Assembly: GCA_000149265.1 (NCBI GenBank)
Contig: CH000572.1
Location: 149,156-213,155 of the forward strand
Length of the DNA stretch: 64,000 nt
Origin: Ciona savignyi
Taxonomy: Eukaryota > Chordata > Ascidiacea > Phlebobranchia > Cionidae
Direction: 5' to 3'
In this document: in pieces, positions 47,301 through 59,700 of the stretch
How positions within the stretch are numbered: position 1 is the first letter of the stretch
Layout of the letters: each line of letters starts with the position of its first letter
Notes under the pieces: model-generated
Database searches by the model: none
What the model was told of the DNA's origin: nothing
What the model saw: only the letters and a program-made list of their open reading frames with translations
Program-made: the position numbers and the translations under genes

Positions 47301-50300
47301 ATAGCGACCTTTATTACTTTAAACTGAAATCAAAACCCAGTGCTTTTCAGCGAAACCCCTTTTTCAGGCGTTACTCTCGTTGGTGACGTAAGCTCTGACG
47401 TATATCTCCTGATGAAGGAATGCTGGGGTACAGTTTCTGACAACCCAGGTGCTTCCCCCCAATACCCCTTGGTCCAAGCTGGGTGAGTAAAATGCTACCG
47501 CGCATACATTGTAATTTGCTCAAGGAATGCCCATAATTTATTTACAAGGAATACGCATAACTCTTTAAATATGTATGTTATTTATAGCTTCGGTATAGTC
47601 TACATTTCGATTGACCTTTCCTCTTGCCCCTTTTCTGTTTTGTACCTTTTGTGTTATCGTTATTCCCTATGATGTCTAACATGGTGTTTAAAAAAGAACT
47701 AGTTGTCTACACAGGTTGAAACTTTCATTGCATAATTTGGAGTGCAAGCTTTTCAGTTTTCTTAGATATGATTTATGAGGCATACCATATATATACTCAA
47801 ACACCGATTTCTACATTAAAATGATATTCGTGACAAGTTCATTATATGCTTGAAACTTGAACCGGTAAAAGGGGTATTGTAGCTGAATGGTAGCGAGAAC
47901 GATTCATACTTAGAATGATAATAAAAAAACGGCATTTGTGACTTTCCAATGGCGGTTTCGAAATGTCGTCAGTAAAACAAAAAAACGGTTGTATTGACGA
48001 GTTCGTAAACAGGTTTATTTTTAAGAGGTATCTAATAACATGCAAGTCAAGTGGTCGAAATCTTTTCAGGTATAAAATATGGTGCAGAATGACTAGCGCG
48101 TGCGATTCAAACACAGCATTTAAAACACCTCATGTGACCAGCCCATCGCGGATTTAAAGCTGGGCGACGTATAGATAAAAAAAGTGTGTGTTGTGCCCCA
48201 GAACTGATATAGATATTTTTTTCATTAATAGTTGTTTATTTTATTTTTATTTTTTGAGTTGAGTTTTATAGCCTTGATGGGCCCGCCCCCAAGACCGTGT
48301 TTTAATATAATCTTGTATATGAATCGGTGACGCTAACCATTCTGCCACTCGACCGTTCAATTGATATAGATAATATGCAGCTCTTACAACAAACTCTGAG
48401 TTCTTCCACTACGTATAAATAGCTCACGGCAATACGTTCCGTGTGACTGTAAAATAGTGAGATTCTTGATCATCGTCGTTATGGCTAAAATAAATACACC
48501 AGTGACCTCAATGCATACAAACAAACCGTGCGTTTGCACGTTTGGTGACGAAATGTTTGTTGTTAAAACGGGAAATTTTTAAATAATCCTTTAGAACTGT
48601 CCTTGTGATTCTATCATGGTAAAATACAGACAGCTTGGTTCACATTTAGAGGACATGTGAAAAATTCAATAGACTCTTTTGGATTAATACATCTTACAAT
48701 AGACTTTCTAACAAACAATCCGCTTTTTTAAAAATAAAAATCAGGAAAATATTGATTTTTTTTCGTAATATGGTATAAAGTTTTACGAATACTACGCATC
48801 ATCATTCAAACTGGGAATTCACGTTTTAAAGGATACAATTGTTTTTTTCACTGCACATGTACTTATTTCGCAATATAGATCGACAAATTAAAATCGGTAG
48901 CGCAAATAACGTCAAGTCCATTTCGTGATCGTCTTACGTCACGTTATATTTATTTCAATGGTGTTTCTGTAAAAAGTACCGCCAATTCCCTGAGGCTAAT
49001 AAAGTTCGTTTTCAAGTGATAGATTAACCTATCGGAATTGACTAACCAAAGAAGACTATATTATAAACCCCACAAAAACTATATATAATGACCTATTGTA
49101 TAAGGGCTTATAATAACAAAATACTAAAACATAAACAGCAGTCGTTTTATAGAGGTAGTCAGTACCATGCCATTTTTACTAAACTGCATACGCCTTTCTT
49201 GTTCTCTGTCCAAGTCGGTTGGAATAGAACATTTTTAACCCGTTTTAAAATTTCAATGTGGTTTGGTATTAACATGTGGCAGTTGTTAATAGACCATATA
49301 GAAAAAAATATGTTTAAAAAGATATTTTTTACACAGCATAACACTTATATTGTAACAAACAAGTACCGTACATAGATTTTACCATGTAACATGTAACCCA
49401 AGGTCTAATGTTGTTGGAATTTACGTGTAGATATCATTATAGAATATAGATTACCAACTTTACAAACGTCACGGTAGTATACCTAACTGTCCTTGGGAGA
49501 CCTTGTAATAATTCGAACCAAATATAGCTCTATAAGTCTATACCATGACAACTTTAACGCACTTGCCCGCCCCCGGCTATAACGGTCGCCGCCAAAAAAA
49601 CGACGTCACTGTGGTAATAACCGGTATTGCACAATTTCAAAAATAACCAAACAGTGCAAAAACAAGTACAGCTCCGGTCGCCATTGGCTGGTGATACTCG
49701 TGACGACTTGCGCCCCCGGGCAAATAAAAGTAATCACTCTTCTGAGCCAATCAAAAGCAAGCTTTTCTTCTCTCCTGATTTTTCTGCTTCAACTTTAATT
49801 ACCGATTATTCTCGCATAATTGCAGCGTTCTACTCGCGCCAGTCCTCGGGCTATTCTAGGTAAAAGAGTGAAGGATTTTTGCGCCGCATTATCTCGTTTC
49901 TTTTTTTCTCCTTGAGCGCTCCTCCTCGGAAAAAAATTAGGAAAAAACGCAAAATGAGTAAAATATGCGGTAACTCCTTGCTAAGGTTATCCAAATTGTA
50001 AAGCAAGCAGCACGAGTATTATGTACGAATTGCGTTTCGTGGCAGTTGTAAATCGGCTTCGGAGTGAAACGTGGCAATATGAGCTGGGTATATGATAGCA
50101 GTGTCCAGTACATTACAACCAAGGTAGTGCAAGCTGTGCAGAGCTGTATATATATGTGCATTTAAGTTAAGCTGAGTGTTGTATTAATATTGATTTGATT
50201 TTCAGGTGCCCTGTTGCTTCCTCTGCTGATGGAGCTGTACGCGTCACGCAAAATGGCGTCAGTCACCAGGGAATGTGGAACAGTCCAGTGTTCAAGTTCG

Positions 50301-51079
50301 TAGGAAATGAACCGGAGTTCGAAAATGTGTGGCTCCATTGCAACCTTCAGATTTGCATCAACCGAAACTGCCAACCGGTAAGTAAAAAGGAAATTTCCGT
50401 GTTTTACTTTAAAAGCTTGGTTATAATAGCTTGTTCACTTCTTTAGACTTGCTCTACCCGTAAACGTCGTGCTGTTGATGGTGAAGGAAGACCAATCTGG
50501 GGACCAGAAGATCACATCCAGCCCAACATCATCACAGTTGGACCCATTACTCGACTAATTATCGAGAACATTTCAGAGAACCAAACCAGAGTTACCTACG
50601 AACAGAATTATCCAAACCAGCAACCACACCCAATTTTGACAAACAATGGAGTCACCGGACAAGGTTTGTTCATTTTTGTACGCTTTTACGGGAGGACCAT
50701 CAGGCTGGTATAAGCGTAACCTCTTGTAAATCTCCAACACTAAGCTTGGTTACAGCTCTGTTGAAGAATTGCAGGTGGTAGGTGCTATCCATGCATTATC
50801 ATCAACCCCCCATTAACACGAATATTTTTTTTATTTTAAGTTGCCTTTTCTTACAATAGTCGAAGTTGTCACCACCTTTAAAATCGTTTGTTTTATTTAA
50901 ATTTAGGCAACATGGGGTGGTCGTCGTCCAACACTGTTATCCTGGTGGCTGTTCTAGGAGGATTGGCTCTCATTTGTATAATGCTGGCACTCATTGTAGT
51001 CATTATGCGCATCCGTGGCCGCACCTCCAACACGGGCTTTGATCTTGGGGGCAACACTAACAAATCCTATGTGGCTTGA
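44345..51079 (+). CDS. ZP-domain type I membrane protein (410 aa)
   Basis: Exons: 44345-44399, 44727-44914, 45982-46163, 46864-46994, 47368-47482, 50206-50377, 50447-50663, 50907-51079; all phases agree. Order of parts: signal peptide (MKAIFLVIGFLATAAIA); ZP-N half with VFCSQSSITAKI, LNDRSCPF and SPLSSCGT; ZP-C half with CTYRIDL, CWGT and several paired Cys; a furin-type site RKRR at 286-289; a ~60-residue spacer; TM at about 364-388; and a short basic-start tail (RIRGRTS...KSYVA). In egg-coat and epithelial matrix proteins the ZP module polymerises into extracellular filaments after cleavage at such a site. N-glycosylation sequons include NDT, NVS and NQT. The gene could encode an egg vitelline-coat or epithelial matrix component; the sequence alone does not decide. 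A likely AATAAA signal is at 51233-51238. Intron 5 (2.7 kb) is by far the longest. Confidence 0.92.
46672..46770 (-). repeat. tRNA-like SINE (family 1) copy
   Basis: Minus strand TGGCCGAATGGTTAAAGC with ACCGATACATATACT, in the ZP-gene intron between exons 3 and 4. B box degraded. Confidence 0.6.
48254..48358 (-). repeat. tRNA-like SINE (family 1) copy
   Basis: Minus strand GTGGCAGAATGGTTAGCGTC, ACCGATTCATATACAAG, in the long intron 5 of the ZP gene. Confidence 0.6.
49555..49870 (+). promoter_or_regulatory. GC-richer promoter-like patch inside ZP intron 5
   Basis: A locally GC-rich stretch in an AT-rich intron holds two CCAAT-type boxes (CCATTGGCTGG near 49680 and GAGCCAATCAAAA near 49743), TGACGTCA-like ACGACGTCACTG near 49600, and CAAATAAAAG near 49720. 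It ends in a donor-like CTATTCTAG|GTAAAA at about 49860. This could be an internal promoter or enhancer. A 78-codon frame across it has no family similarity. Confidence 0.3.
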
Positions 51080-52271
51080 TTTGCCGTGCGCTAATAAGCG
51101 TTTTGCTTTTTTATGCTCATCAGGGTACCCGCACCCAGTATTAAGTAACATTATCCGTTTTTTCACGTCATAATTGTTTGTGTACAGAAATCACCTTACC
51201 ACCATCTGCGTCAACACGCTAATCTCAGTTCAAATAAATACTAAAAACATAGCTTTAAGGCTTTCCGCCAGTAACGTACAAAGTTGCTGTATCATAGGCT
51301 AGGCCGGTTTAAGTAGTTGGTTAATTGCGGGCTAGTTCATTGTATCGCTTGTTTTTGCTGCTCGTTTTGGTTTCATACTTGCTGTTGCATATACCACCGT
51401 CTGTAGGTACCGCATAGGTAAGGATGTTGTTTTGTAAATTTAATCCCTCCCGTGAATACAAAGTAATAATAACACCTAGTTTTCTTGTCCCGAACTAACC
51501 ATTCGCATTTTGTGATCAATAAACAGCATTTGCTTGCAATGTGGGAGTTATAACAGTACAGAGAGGTTTAAAAGTTGGAACACTACTTCGTAACGGACCT
51601 AAAGCTATATCGTAAAGTTTTTCATACGCCTCGGGGCAGGCTAAAACACCGCAGACGCGTTGTTGTTTTAAAAACGATTCGTAAAATGGACTTAAAAATG
51701 CTAAACTTATTTTTCGAATAAAGAAAGTTATTTCGTTTCCAACATGCCGCTGTTTTATGGAAAAAACGCAATAATTAATAGGTATCGATTTTGAAACCTT
51801 ATCAAATACAGTGTTGTAAGGTCTTGGTAGTACATTTACATCTCATTGAATAGCAGTCAAGACTCCCGTGTCGCTTTATTGAACAGTTGTCGGTTGATGT
51901 GGTCTTGTATACAGGATACGATACCACAGATAGGTGGAGTGGTGACAGGTCCGCCGTATGTTTAAGTATTATTGTGAAAATGGATGGTTGGACTAGCGCG
52001 TATTTATAGATGACGAACAAAAACGGAAATAAACGTTGAATAATTCGCTTAACATTTAATTTGGATAAATTTAGTGGTGTAAAAAATGCTGAAAAGTTGT
52101 AAAAATGTTATAAGTTTTCTTTTGCGAAAAATGCTCAAGAAAATTAAATATAAATGTTAAGAAATGACACATCTTCAACCAGCCTGCAAGAGCACAATGA
52201 TCAAGAATAAAATGTGCTACTGACACCACGTACTCGTTAACTTATCGACCGTAGAGTGGATCAAACTGTCT
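51080..52271. other. Convergent 3' intergenic region
   Basis: Lies between the stop codons of the plus-strand ZP gene and the minus-strand gC1q gene. Contains the AATAAA of the ZP gene (51233-51238) and an AATAAA on the minus strand at 51875-51880 that could serve the gC1q gene. No coding support. Confidence 0.5.
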
Positions 52272-54233
52272 TCAAAAGGTTAATTTCCTTCGAAGCAAAG
52301 TGCCACTAAATGTACTTCTGAAAAGGCCACGTTGCCCAGAGATGTCCCACCGTGAACGTCCGTACACGTATAAATCGATGATGTCACCAGCATATAGTTT
52401 AATGACGTCGACATACGGCAACATTGCGTCATACACACCACCAGTATGATAGGTCGTGCCGTTCGGGTAAACCTGTCCATTTCGCCATCGAGTAAGCTGG
52501 TTGATGGGTTTGTGGTTTTTACGAACTTTCAGATCTATAGTGGGAAGTTCACGCGCTTTCTCCCGTTCTTTTAGAATGATATTTGCTGTAATGAGATATA
52601 TCCCGGTGACCGGTGACCTGAAGTAACCCGAATTAAAGCCGCCACCGTCATTGAGAATAACGTGATCGAAATGTATGACTTCTCCGATAGGATTTGGAGA
52701 GAAGTCTGAACCAAGAAAAACGTGGAAGGCAACATAGAACTCTGTTAATGCATGTAGGACAGTATATTAGCTGTGCAATGTCGTTTTCAAGTTTATTGCA
52801 ATTAATTCTTAAGCAATAAATCCCACCTGTGTTCCGTACAATGGTCATGCTCTGTCGTTCCAACACACCCAGCCTTTGGTGGATCTGTTGTCTTAAGAAT
52901 CTCTGACCTTTTTGAAACTCTCGAATGGAGTCTTCGATTTCACGAAATTTCGACACGTAGTAGCGATGCGGATAGAGATCAGTTGTCTTTTGCACCACAC
53001 CACTGCAGGGCATCAGTTATTAACGCATGCATAATTTAACGAATACAAAAATCAATGTTTAATCTTAAAATTTTGTCACATTAAAACCCGGTAAATGTCA
53101 ATTTTACGGTGGAATGACAGGTCATGGGCAGTGGACAGTTATCTTCCTTTAATGCAACTTGTCCTTGATATTGTACAACATATTTTTCGCACCTTATTTT
53201 CGTTCTTGTCTTATTTGCAAGTTCGTTCTGGCGGTTGACCTCAAGCGGTTTTTGCTTCAAAGATAAAGTTGGCAGCCAAGCCGTTTTATTTTCAGGCTTA
53301 ATTCCCACCTACACAAATTAAGATGAAATATTTATGTCAATTTCATGATTGGAAAAAACGATGGGCGTTGGCGCGTCAATGCATTTATACAATCTACAGT
53401 CGGTTACTGAATACAACTGCATATTGCTTAACGTAATATTTTTTCAATACATATACGGCAATTTAGCGCTTTTGCCAAACAGACCAATAAGTACCTGATT
53501 CCCACTCTTTTTATTTGTGAAAGTAAATACTACTATTACGTTATCACTCGGAAAAAATGGTTCATAGAGAAAAAAGGGTCAATTGCATGACCTAATCCAT
53601 CTCATATAATTACATTTGGCTTGAGCAACTCCTCATTGCTTAACACTTTCTTGTTAAGTAAGTAGATTTTCATTAATAGTTCCTTGTTCTCAGCCACCCG
53701 CTTGTAGTTCTCTATGGCTAAAACGGGTACAACGTTTTAATTATTAATAACGCCTCTCGTCACAATTTGTAATTAATTAAAAAATCTCCGGTCAACTAGT
53801 TCATAGCACATTTAATAGTTGTGTAAATCGTTTTATAGCACGGAAAAGCATTTCTAGTATTATCTATATGGCGTTCTAGGCAGTTATACTGAGTTTATGC
53901 CCGGAATCAATGAATTGAGAAAAAAATATTGTGTTTTTTTCCATTACTCTATTACATTAGGAATCCACTTCTTGCTTATTGTCGATATACGTAAGTGCAC
54001 ATTACGATAGTGCCTATTTTCCACTTACCCAGATGAATTGTGAAACTTGCAGAAAGAGCTGCCAAACTTAAGCTCAAAATCAACAAGCACGTGACTAGTT
54101 GGTCACGCGAGTGCGAACTAGTGGTTTTATTCTCAGGTCGTATCTCGCTGTTTCTTCGATTGTAACATGGTCGAAAAGTTCTATGTTGGTTCGATATGTT
54201 GTTGCTATCACGTGTACGCGGTGTTGCCTCCAT
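52272..54233 (-). CDS. Type II membrane protein with coiled-coil stalk and C-terminal gC1q-like domain (356 aa)
   Basis: Exons, 5' to 3' on the minus strand: 54029-54233, 53614-53717, 53193-53308, 52827-53002, 52272-52741; all GT-AG with matching phases. The N-terminal 45 residues are polar and basic with no signal peptide. A single hydrophobic segment follows (LVTCLLILSLSLAALSASF, about 46-64). Next comes a charged helical stalk (ENYKRVAENKELLMKIYLL; FREIEDSIREFQKGQRFLRQ). The last exon encodes a jelly-roll head of about 150 residues with gC1q landmarks: FDHVILNDGGGFN, GYFRSPVTGIYLITANI, LYAGDIIDLYVYG and STFSGTLL. gC1q heads form trimers in complement C1q, cerebellins and collagens. A type II anchor is the TNF-ligand arrangement; most gC1q proteins are secreted. 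No collagen repeat is present. Likely a trimeric cell-surface or shed ligand or lectin-like protein. Confidence 0.85.
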
Positions 54234-56782
54234 GTAATAAAACCTTGTTAATAAATAAAAAATACTTTCAAGTTAACTTCAGCCTAACAGTTAAAAAGTC
54301 CTGCAAATAGACCAAAACTCATTAGACACTAATCACATTGATTATCCAAAAAACGCCTTTTCTGCTACAAAGCAACTCCATTGATTCGGCCTCGCAGCTT
54401 CAGCCAAATAACGCAATACTTATTCTACAAATACCTGTCTAATTTATATTTAAAACTAAGCCCCTTCCGTCATTGCAATAGGCGTGCCAATGGCATAATG
54501 GCCTTTTGTCTGCCTTTAAACAGATCCGTTTAACCTGAAAATCGATTAGACAACAAATTCTTGATATGCTCCTTTTTTAAGACGTCTCACTTTTCTTTCA
54601 GGGTGTCCTGTTGACGCGTATTCATTCATTTTCAATGCTAAAATAACAATACTACATAACGTAGTGATTACTCAAGTATCCATATACCAATTTCGACGTC
54701 GGTCTCGACAATGAGCAAAATCGCAAAAACCAAGCGGCTTAATGCAATCGGTCGTTATCTCATGCAGCATCTATGGCAAGAACATTTGCTGTTCAAATTC
54801 TATGGCGCCTATACCTATTACCTCAATTTCGCATCGACTTGACATTTTCTTAATGTACTTTCTGGAAAGTAGTTGTACGACTAACACGGCGCATCTCCTT
54901 TGGGAGCGTAACATGTTTCCAAGGGATTAGCCGGTGTAGTGCCTAAACGTAGATACTTTTACGTTTTTATAGTGTGAGGAGGCTTAGAATATAGACCAAC
55001 GCGCCGTAACATCCTACGATCTGGTTTGTGGCAGTCGAAACCCTAAAGAACGAATGATAATCTGCCATCTGAACTGTAAAATATTAAGCATGAAACCGTA
55101 TTAGGCTGAGTGTAATTTTAATCTTAAAATCACATATGACACGTGATTGTAAATGAACGTTTTTAGTATCAGGCTATTCTGTTTTATCATTTTAGCGCGT
55201 TTTTTATTGTTCTGCATAATACAAGCAATTAATGCAAACTGCAGTATATTTGTAGAACAAATGAATCGATATGGATTTTCCGCTTGAACACAACTCGTAT
55301 AACGCAAATATAATTGAACTTTAAATAACAAAAAGTTCATAACACAAACGTTTGGTCGATATACCAGAAATCAGAGTTTCGCCCGATATGTCTATCGATC
55401 TATGCAAAATTTTCAATTAACACAAGGGTTAACACACGAAGCAAAGTATCACGTGCTGCTAGGTGTGCCGATTTATATTTTGACCGCGTTGTCAAGATGA
55501 ATTAGGAAGGTCATTGCTCGACTAGGATTGACCCTGGCCACTTTCTGTCCACCTAACGCTCTTTCTCTCGAACCAGAGGATTCAATTTTAGAACCGATTA
55601 AAAATCGATGTAATATTACATTCTAAAAATACTCTTTAATCGATCTTTGATTTGACAGTTAAAAGTTAAACATCACTAGAACTGACTTCCCTCAAATCTT
55701 GTCTCGGTTTGCCTGCTTAGTAAACCATTTACGGTATTCACACACCTCATATCCGATACAGCAGCGGTTGCAGATCACTTACGCCTACATTATATAAAAT
55801 GTTTCTTTCGACGCCTGGAAAGCTATTTATTACACTAGATGCGATCTGCGATTCTCTACACGTTATTTCTGGCCGACTATTAAAATTGCCCTATTTAATT
55901 CAAATTTTCCTGCGTAAAACGTTTTTAATTCATGTCTTTTGTGGTCAGATTATTAAAACATCAGTGGTTAATACCCTTTGTAAGCACATGATCATACGAT
56001 GTTGCCGTAATGTCTTGAAAATAGAGACGTGCTGGATTTTTACTTAACATGCATTGTCGCTACACCTACATATAGTCATGGAAGGTGTTCACAAATGAAT
56101 TCCTACAATACTGTTATCGTTTAAATAGTGCCCGACACGCATAACACTGCGTCAGTAGCTTAGTTTTACGCTACAAACCAGCGGAGTTAAACTATGACTA
56201 GCATCCAGTGACTATCAAATTTGCGTTTTCCACTGAATATACGGTTCAAAGTCGGGGAATACCCGTTGTTAGATCAATATTGTGGAGGTACTTAATCCTG
56301 TCTACTACAACGCTAGAACGCTGGATGTTACAGGACTGGTTATCAAATATTCGTGTTTTTTAACGGGGAAGCGTCACACGAAAAATGGTTTAAATGTGTA
56401 TCTATCTTCGGGTTACTTGAGCACGGACGCTCTTAGCTCTTATTTTCTAAGCTAACACATGATTAAGAATATTAAGTTTAATATGACCCTTCAGTACTTT
56501 CCGTCCAAGAAATATATTTTTTATAAATTTTTCTTAAATACCCACCAGGACAGTCATTTCCATTTATTTAACAAAACGCCGGTCCAGTTTAGTCATGCGG
56601 TAACTGCAGGGATACAACTTTCAAATAAACATTATTGGTGCTGTGATGTGCACAACAAAGTGCCTACCAAATGCTGCATCATTGTTATGTTACATTTTTG
56701 TTTTATTTCAGTTTGCTTTACGTCGACTAGATGTGCTAACGTCATTCCTTAACGTTACCGAAAATATTAAAACTTATGAAAA
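54234..56782. other. Divergent intergenic region between the gC1q gene and PSMD5
   Basis: Must hold the promoters of both flanking genes, which point away from each other. I see no coding exon, tRNA or clear repeat. Just before the PSMD5 start there is an acceptor-like TTTTATTTCAG ending near 56711, which could be a trans-splice or 5' UTR splice site. Confidence 0.4.
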
Positions 56783-59700
56783 ATGGATCAAAACCTATCT
56801 GCTCTAATGCACAACTTGTCTATTAGTGAGAATCGCCTTGAAACTTTAATCGAAATAAAAACGTTTGTAGCCAGCTCACATTCGTCGCATTTTAAGAATA
56901 TTATAAAGGCCGCTGATTTGGAAAGCCTCTTTCTTTGCTTGGACACTAGTGAAAGGTATTTATTTTTTGAATGTATTTTAACTTAATGAATATTTTTTTT
57001 AATTTATCGGTTATTGTGTAACCTTTCAGTCGAAGGGTTACAGCTTTAAAACTGGTCTCTAGCTAGTTGCCCGTATGGAAAGTCTGTCAATTTTCGCCGA
57101 GATCTCGAGTGTGCACGTGCCAAATATTTAAGTGTGCAGTGTGCAAACGTCCAAGGGTGCACACTTCAAGTGTGCACACAATCTCCTTTTTATAACTGTT
57201 TTACCAAAATCTTAAAAAAACATATTATTCTAACCTCAATCTTTCGTGTCCGTCAGCTAACATATCTATCTACGTAACTAAAAATGTACGGAAAGTAAAT
57301 TACCCGAGGTCCAGAGGTAGGTTTACAAGTTTATTGGAAATTATATGATGTTTATACTGCCAGCTCGCAAGCGTGTGTGAAATTAGCCAAGTGTGCAAAG
57401 ACGCAGAGAAAAAAAAAACTCGAGTGTGCAGCTGCCGTACCATACTGGGCTAGTTGGTTGTGTCCATGGGCAAGGCAATTAATGTACATTGACGCAGCTT
57501 GCATTTTTTCATTCATGGGGATAAACAGGAATATCCTATCCAGTTGACAAGCAAAAATTAATTATTCATTTAGTTAGCCTAATCAGTACCGTCCGTAAGG
57601 CATACTAAAGCAATGTAAAAACTACAATTTTATACAAGAACCTACATGCATGAACAGTGAACACAGTGAAGCAATTTTTGACCTTAAATGTTTTTTTTGG
57701 TATGAAAAATATGTGATTCACTGTGTTTTTGCATGTGCTCTTAAAAGATAAATCCTTGAATACAGATTTCTTGACCCGCCAATACAAAAAATTAATAGTT
57801 AAGGTACCGGTACATATATCTAGATTCGCACTATAGTTTTACATGGTTTGATTGGTAGTTACGTTGTAACCTCAATACATAGCCTGTTTATAATTTTACC
57901 AATATATTATCACCCAGCAATAAAGTTTACTGAATCGATCAGTAAATCTTAAATTTGCATATCTTTAAAATACATTTCCTGTTTTTAAATTATTATTTTT
58001 ATTCAAGTTTAATTTTTGTAGGTTTGCCACGGTTTTACAATGCATCTCTTTGGTAGGGTGCTGTAAGCTTAAAAAGTTTAAGAACCATAGTATTTGCATA
58101 GTTGTATTACGATAGACCCCCTTTATTTCACATATCGAAATGTTTACTCTGAAATTCACCATATTTCATCGACCTACATGTGTCCAGTACTTCCAGTTTA
58201 ATATAGTTTTTACATCCAGAGAAGAAATTGAAGCAATTTGTTTTATTCTCACATCTTTACTTCCGATTGTCGATCCAGTAGATGTCGCCGTTCAACTGTC
58301 ATCATCAATTCAAAAAGGGTTGACCCACCCAAATAGTGATGTTCAACTTTTAACTCTAAAAGAGGTAAGCTTATTAGTTTAACATGTTAGCACATTTGTT
58401 TTTACTACATCAATAACTGTCCACTGGCCAAGTCTTTTTGTTTCTTTAAATATGTTACCAAAAGTATGCTGCTCTGTGGAAGGTCGCATGTGTTAATTTA
58501 TCTAAGGCTTTAATATCATTAATTTTAGCTTAGAATAAATTTGCTGTCACCATTTAGTTTGCTTAATGTAAGGGTGAGTGATTCTATCATGCTTCCTTTT
58601 TTTAAATAACTTTGCTATCCTTTTTAATGTGATGATGGAGCAAAAAAAAATAAATTAAAACTATGTTTTGCAGCTCCAAAGAATTGTAGGGACAACAGAT
58701 GGGTCATCAGCGCTGGCAGATTCACCAGAAACTAGTCGATTTGCTATTTTTCTGGTTGGTCATCAAGATGAATCCCTATCTTTGGCTGCTGTAAAGTTTC
58801 TCTCCGATCTTGGCAAAACTTCTCCTAATGCGGCACGAATTATCCTAAAGCCCGGATTTCAACCACATTATAGAGATCTTAAAACAGTTATGCAGAAGAG
58901 CGATATTGTAAGGTTTAGAGTATACGAGGTATGTATGTCTGTTTTTGCATTGAAATTTTAAATAATTCGGAATAAAAAGTAATTTTATCTATTTGCTTGA
59001 TTATTCAATGGTGGGCGCAATGTGACCAGACAATTTTCCGTGTGTTAACCTCCTTGGTTTTACACGGTGATAAACATGAATACCCTATTGTATGATATTT
59101 ATTAATAAAACTTAACTAAATTGCCAATCCTATTATTAACGTTACAGATCGTTTGTAATATACAATCTGAATCTAATGAGATGTTAGAGCTCTGTATAGA
59201 ATCTGGATTGATTAAACAGCTTGTTGAAGAATTAGATGGTAAGGATATCGGGTTATCGGCCGAAATTTTTGACAGAAATAAAAACTAAAACTTCCTTACA
59301 GGCAACGATGTGTTGAGTAAGGTGACATGCTGCGCAATGTTGTCTGAAATGTCGTCGTCAAAACACAGTTTGGATTATATAACTCAATCGGGTGTGGTTT
59401 CAAAAATGGTTGAAATGGTTAAGGATTCTGATTCAGATCCATTTTCAGATCTTTATGTCCCAGGTAACTCTTTACTGTTTATAGTTATTGTCTTTGTGCT
59501 GCTATGCATAGGAGCAAATGTCTGCCCTTTTTAATTTATTTTTTATTGAGTCCAATTGTTTATCCTTTGAAACACACTAAATTTAGATTTTAAGAATACT
59601 TGTTTTTCTTCTAAGAATGTATGCCATAAGTAATTATGGGTCCCATTTGAAAAATTGGGACATATATTGTTTTTGTCCGTTTTTTTTTTCTTTGTCAAAC

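Noticed and set aside
49627..49863. 78-codon plus frame in ZP intron 5
   Set aside because: No family similarity; better explained as chance reading through a promoter-like patch.
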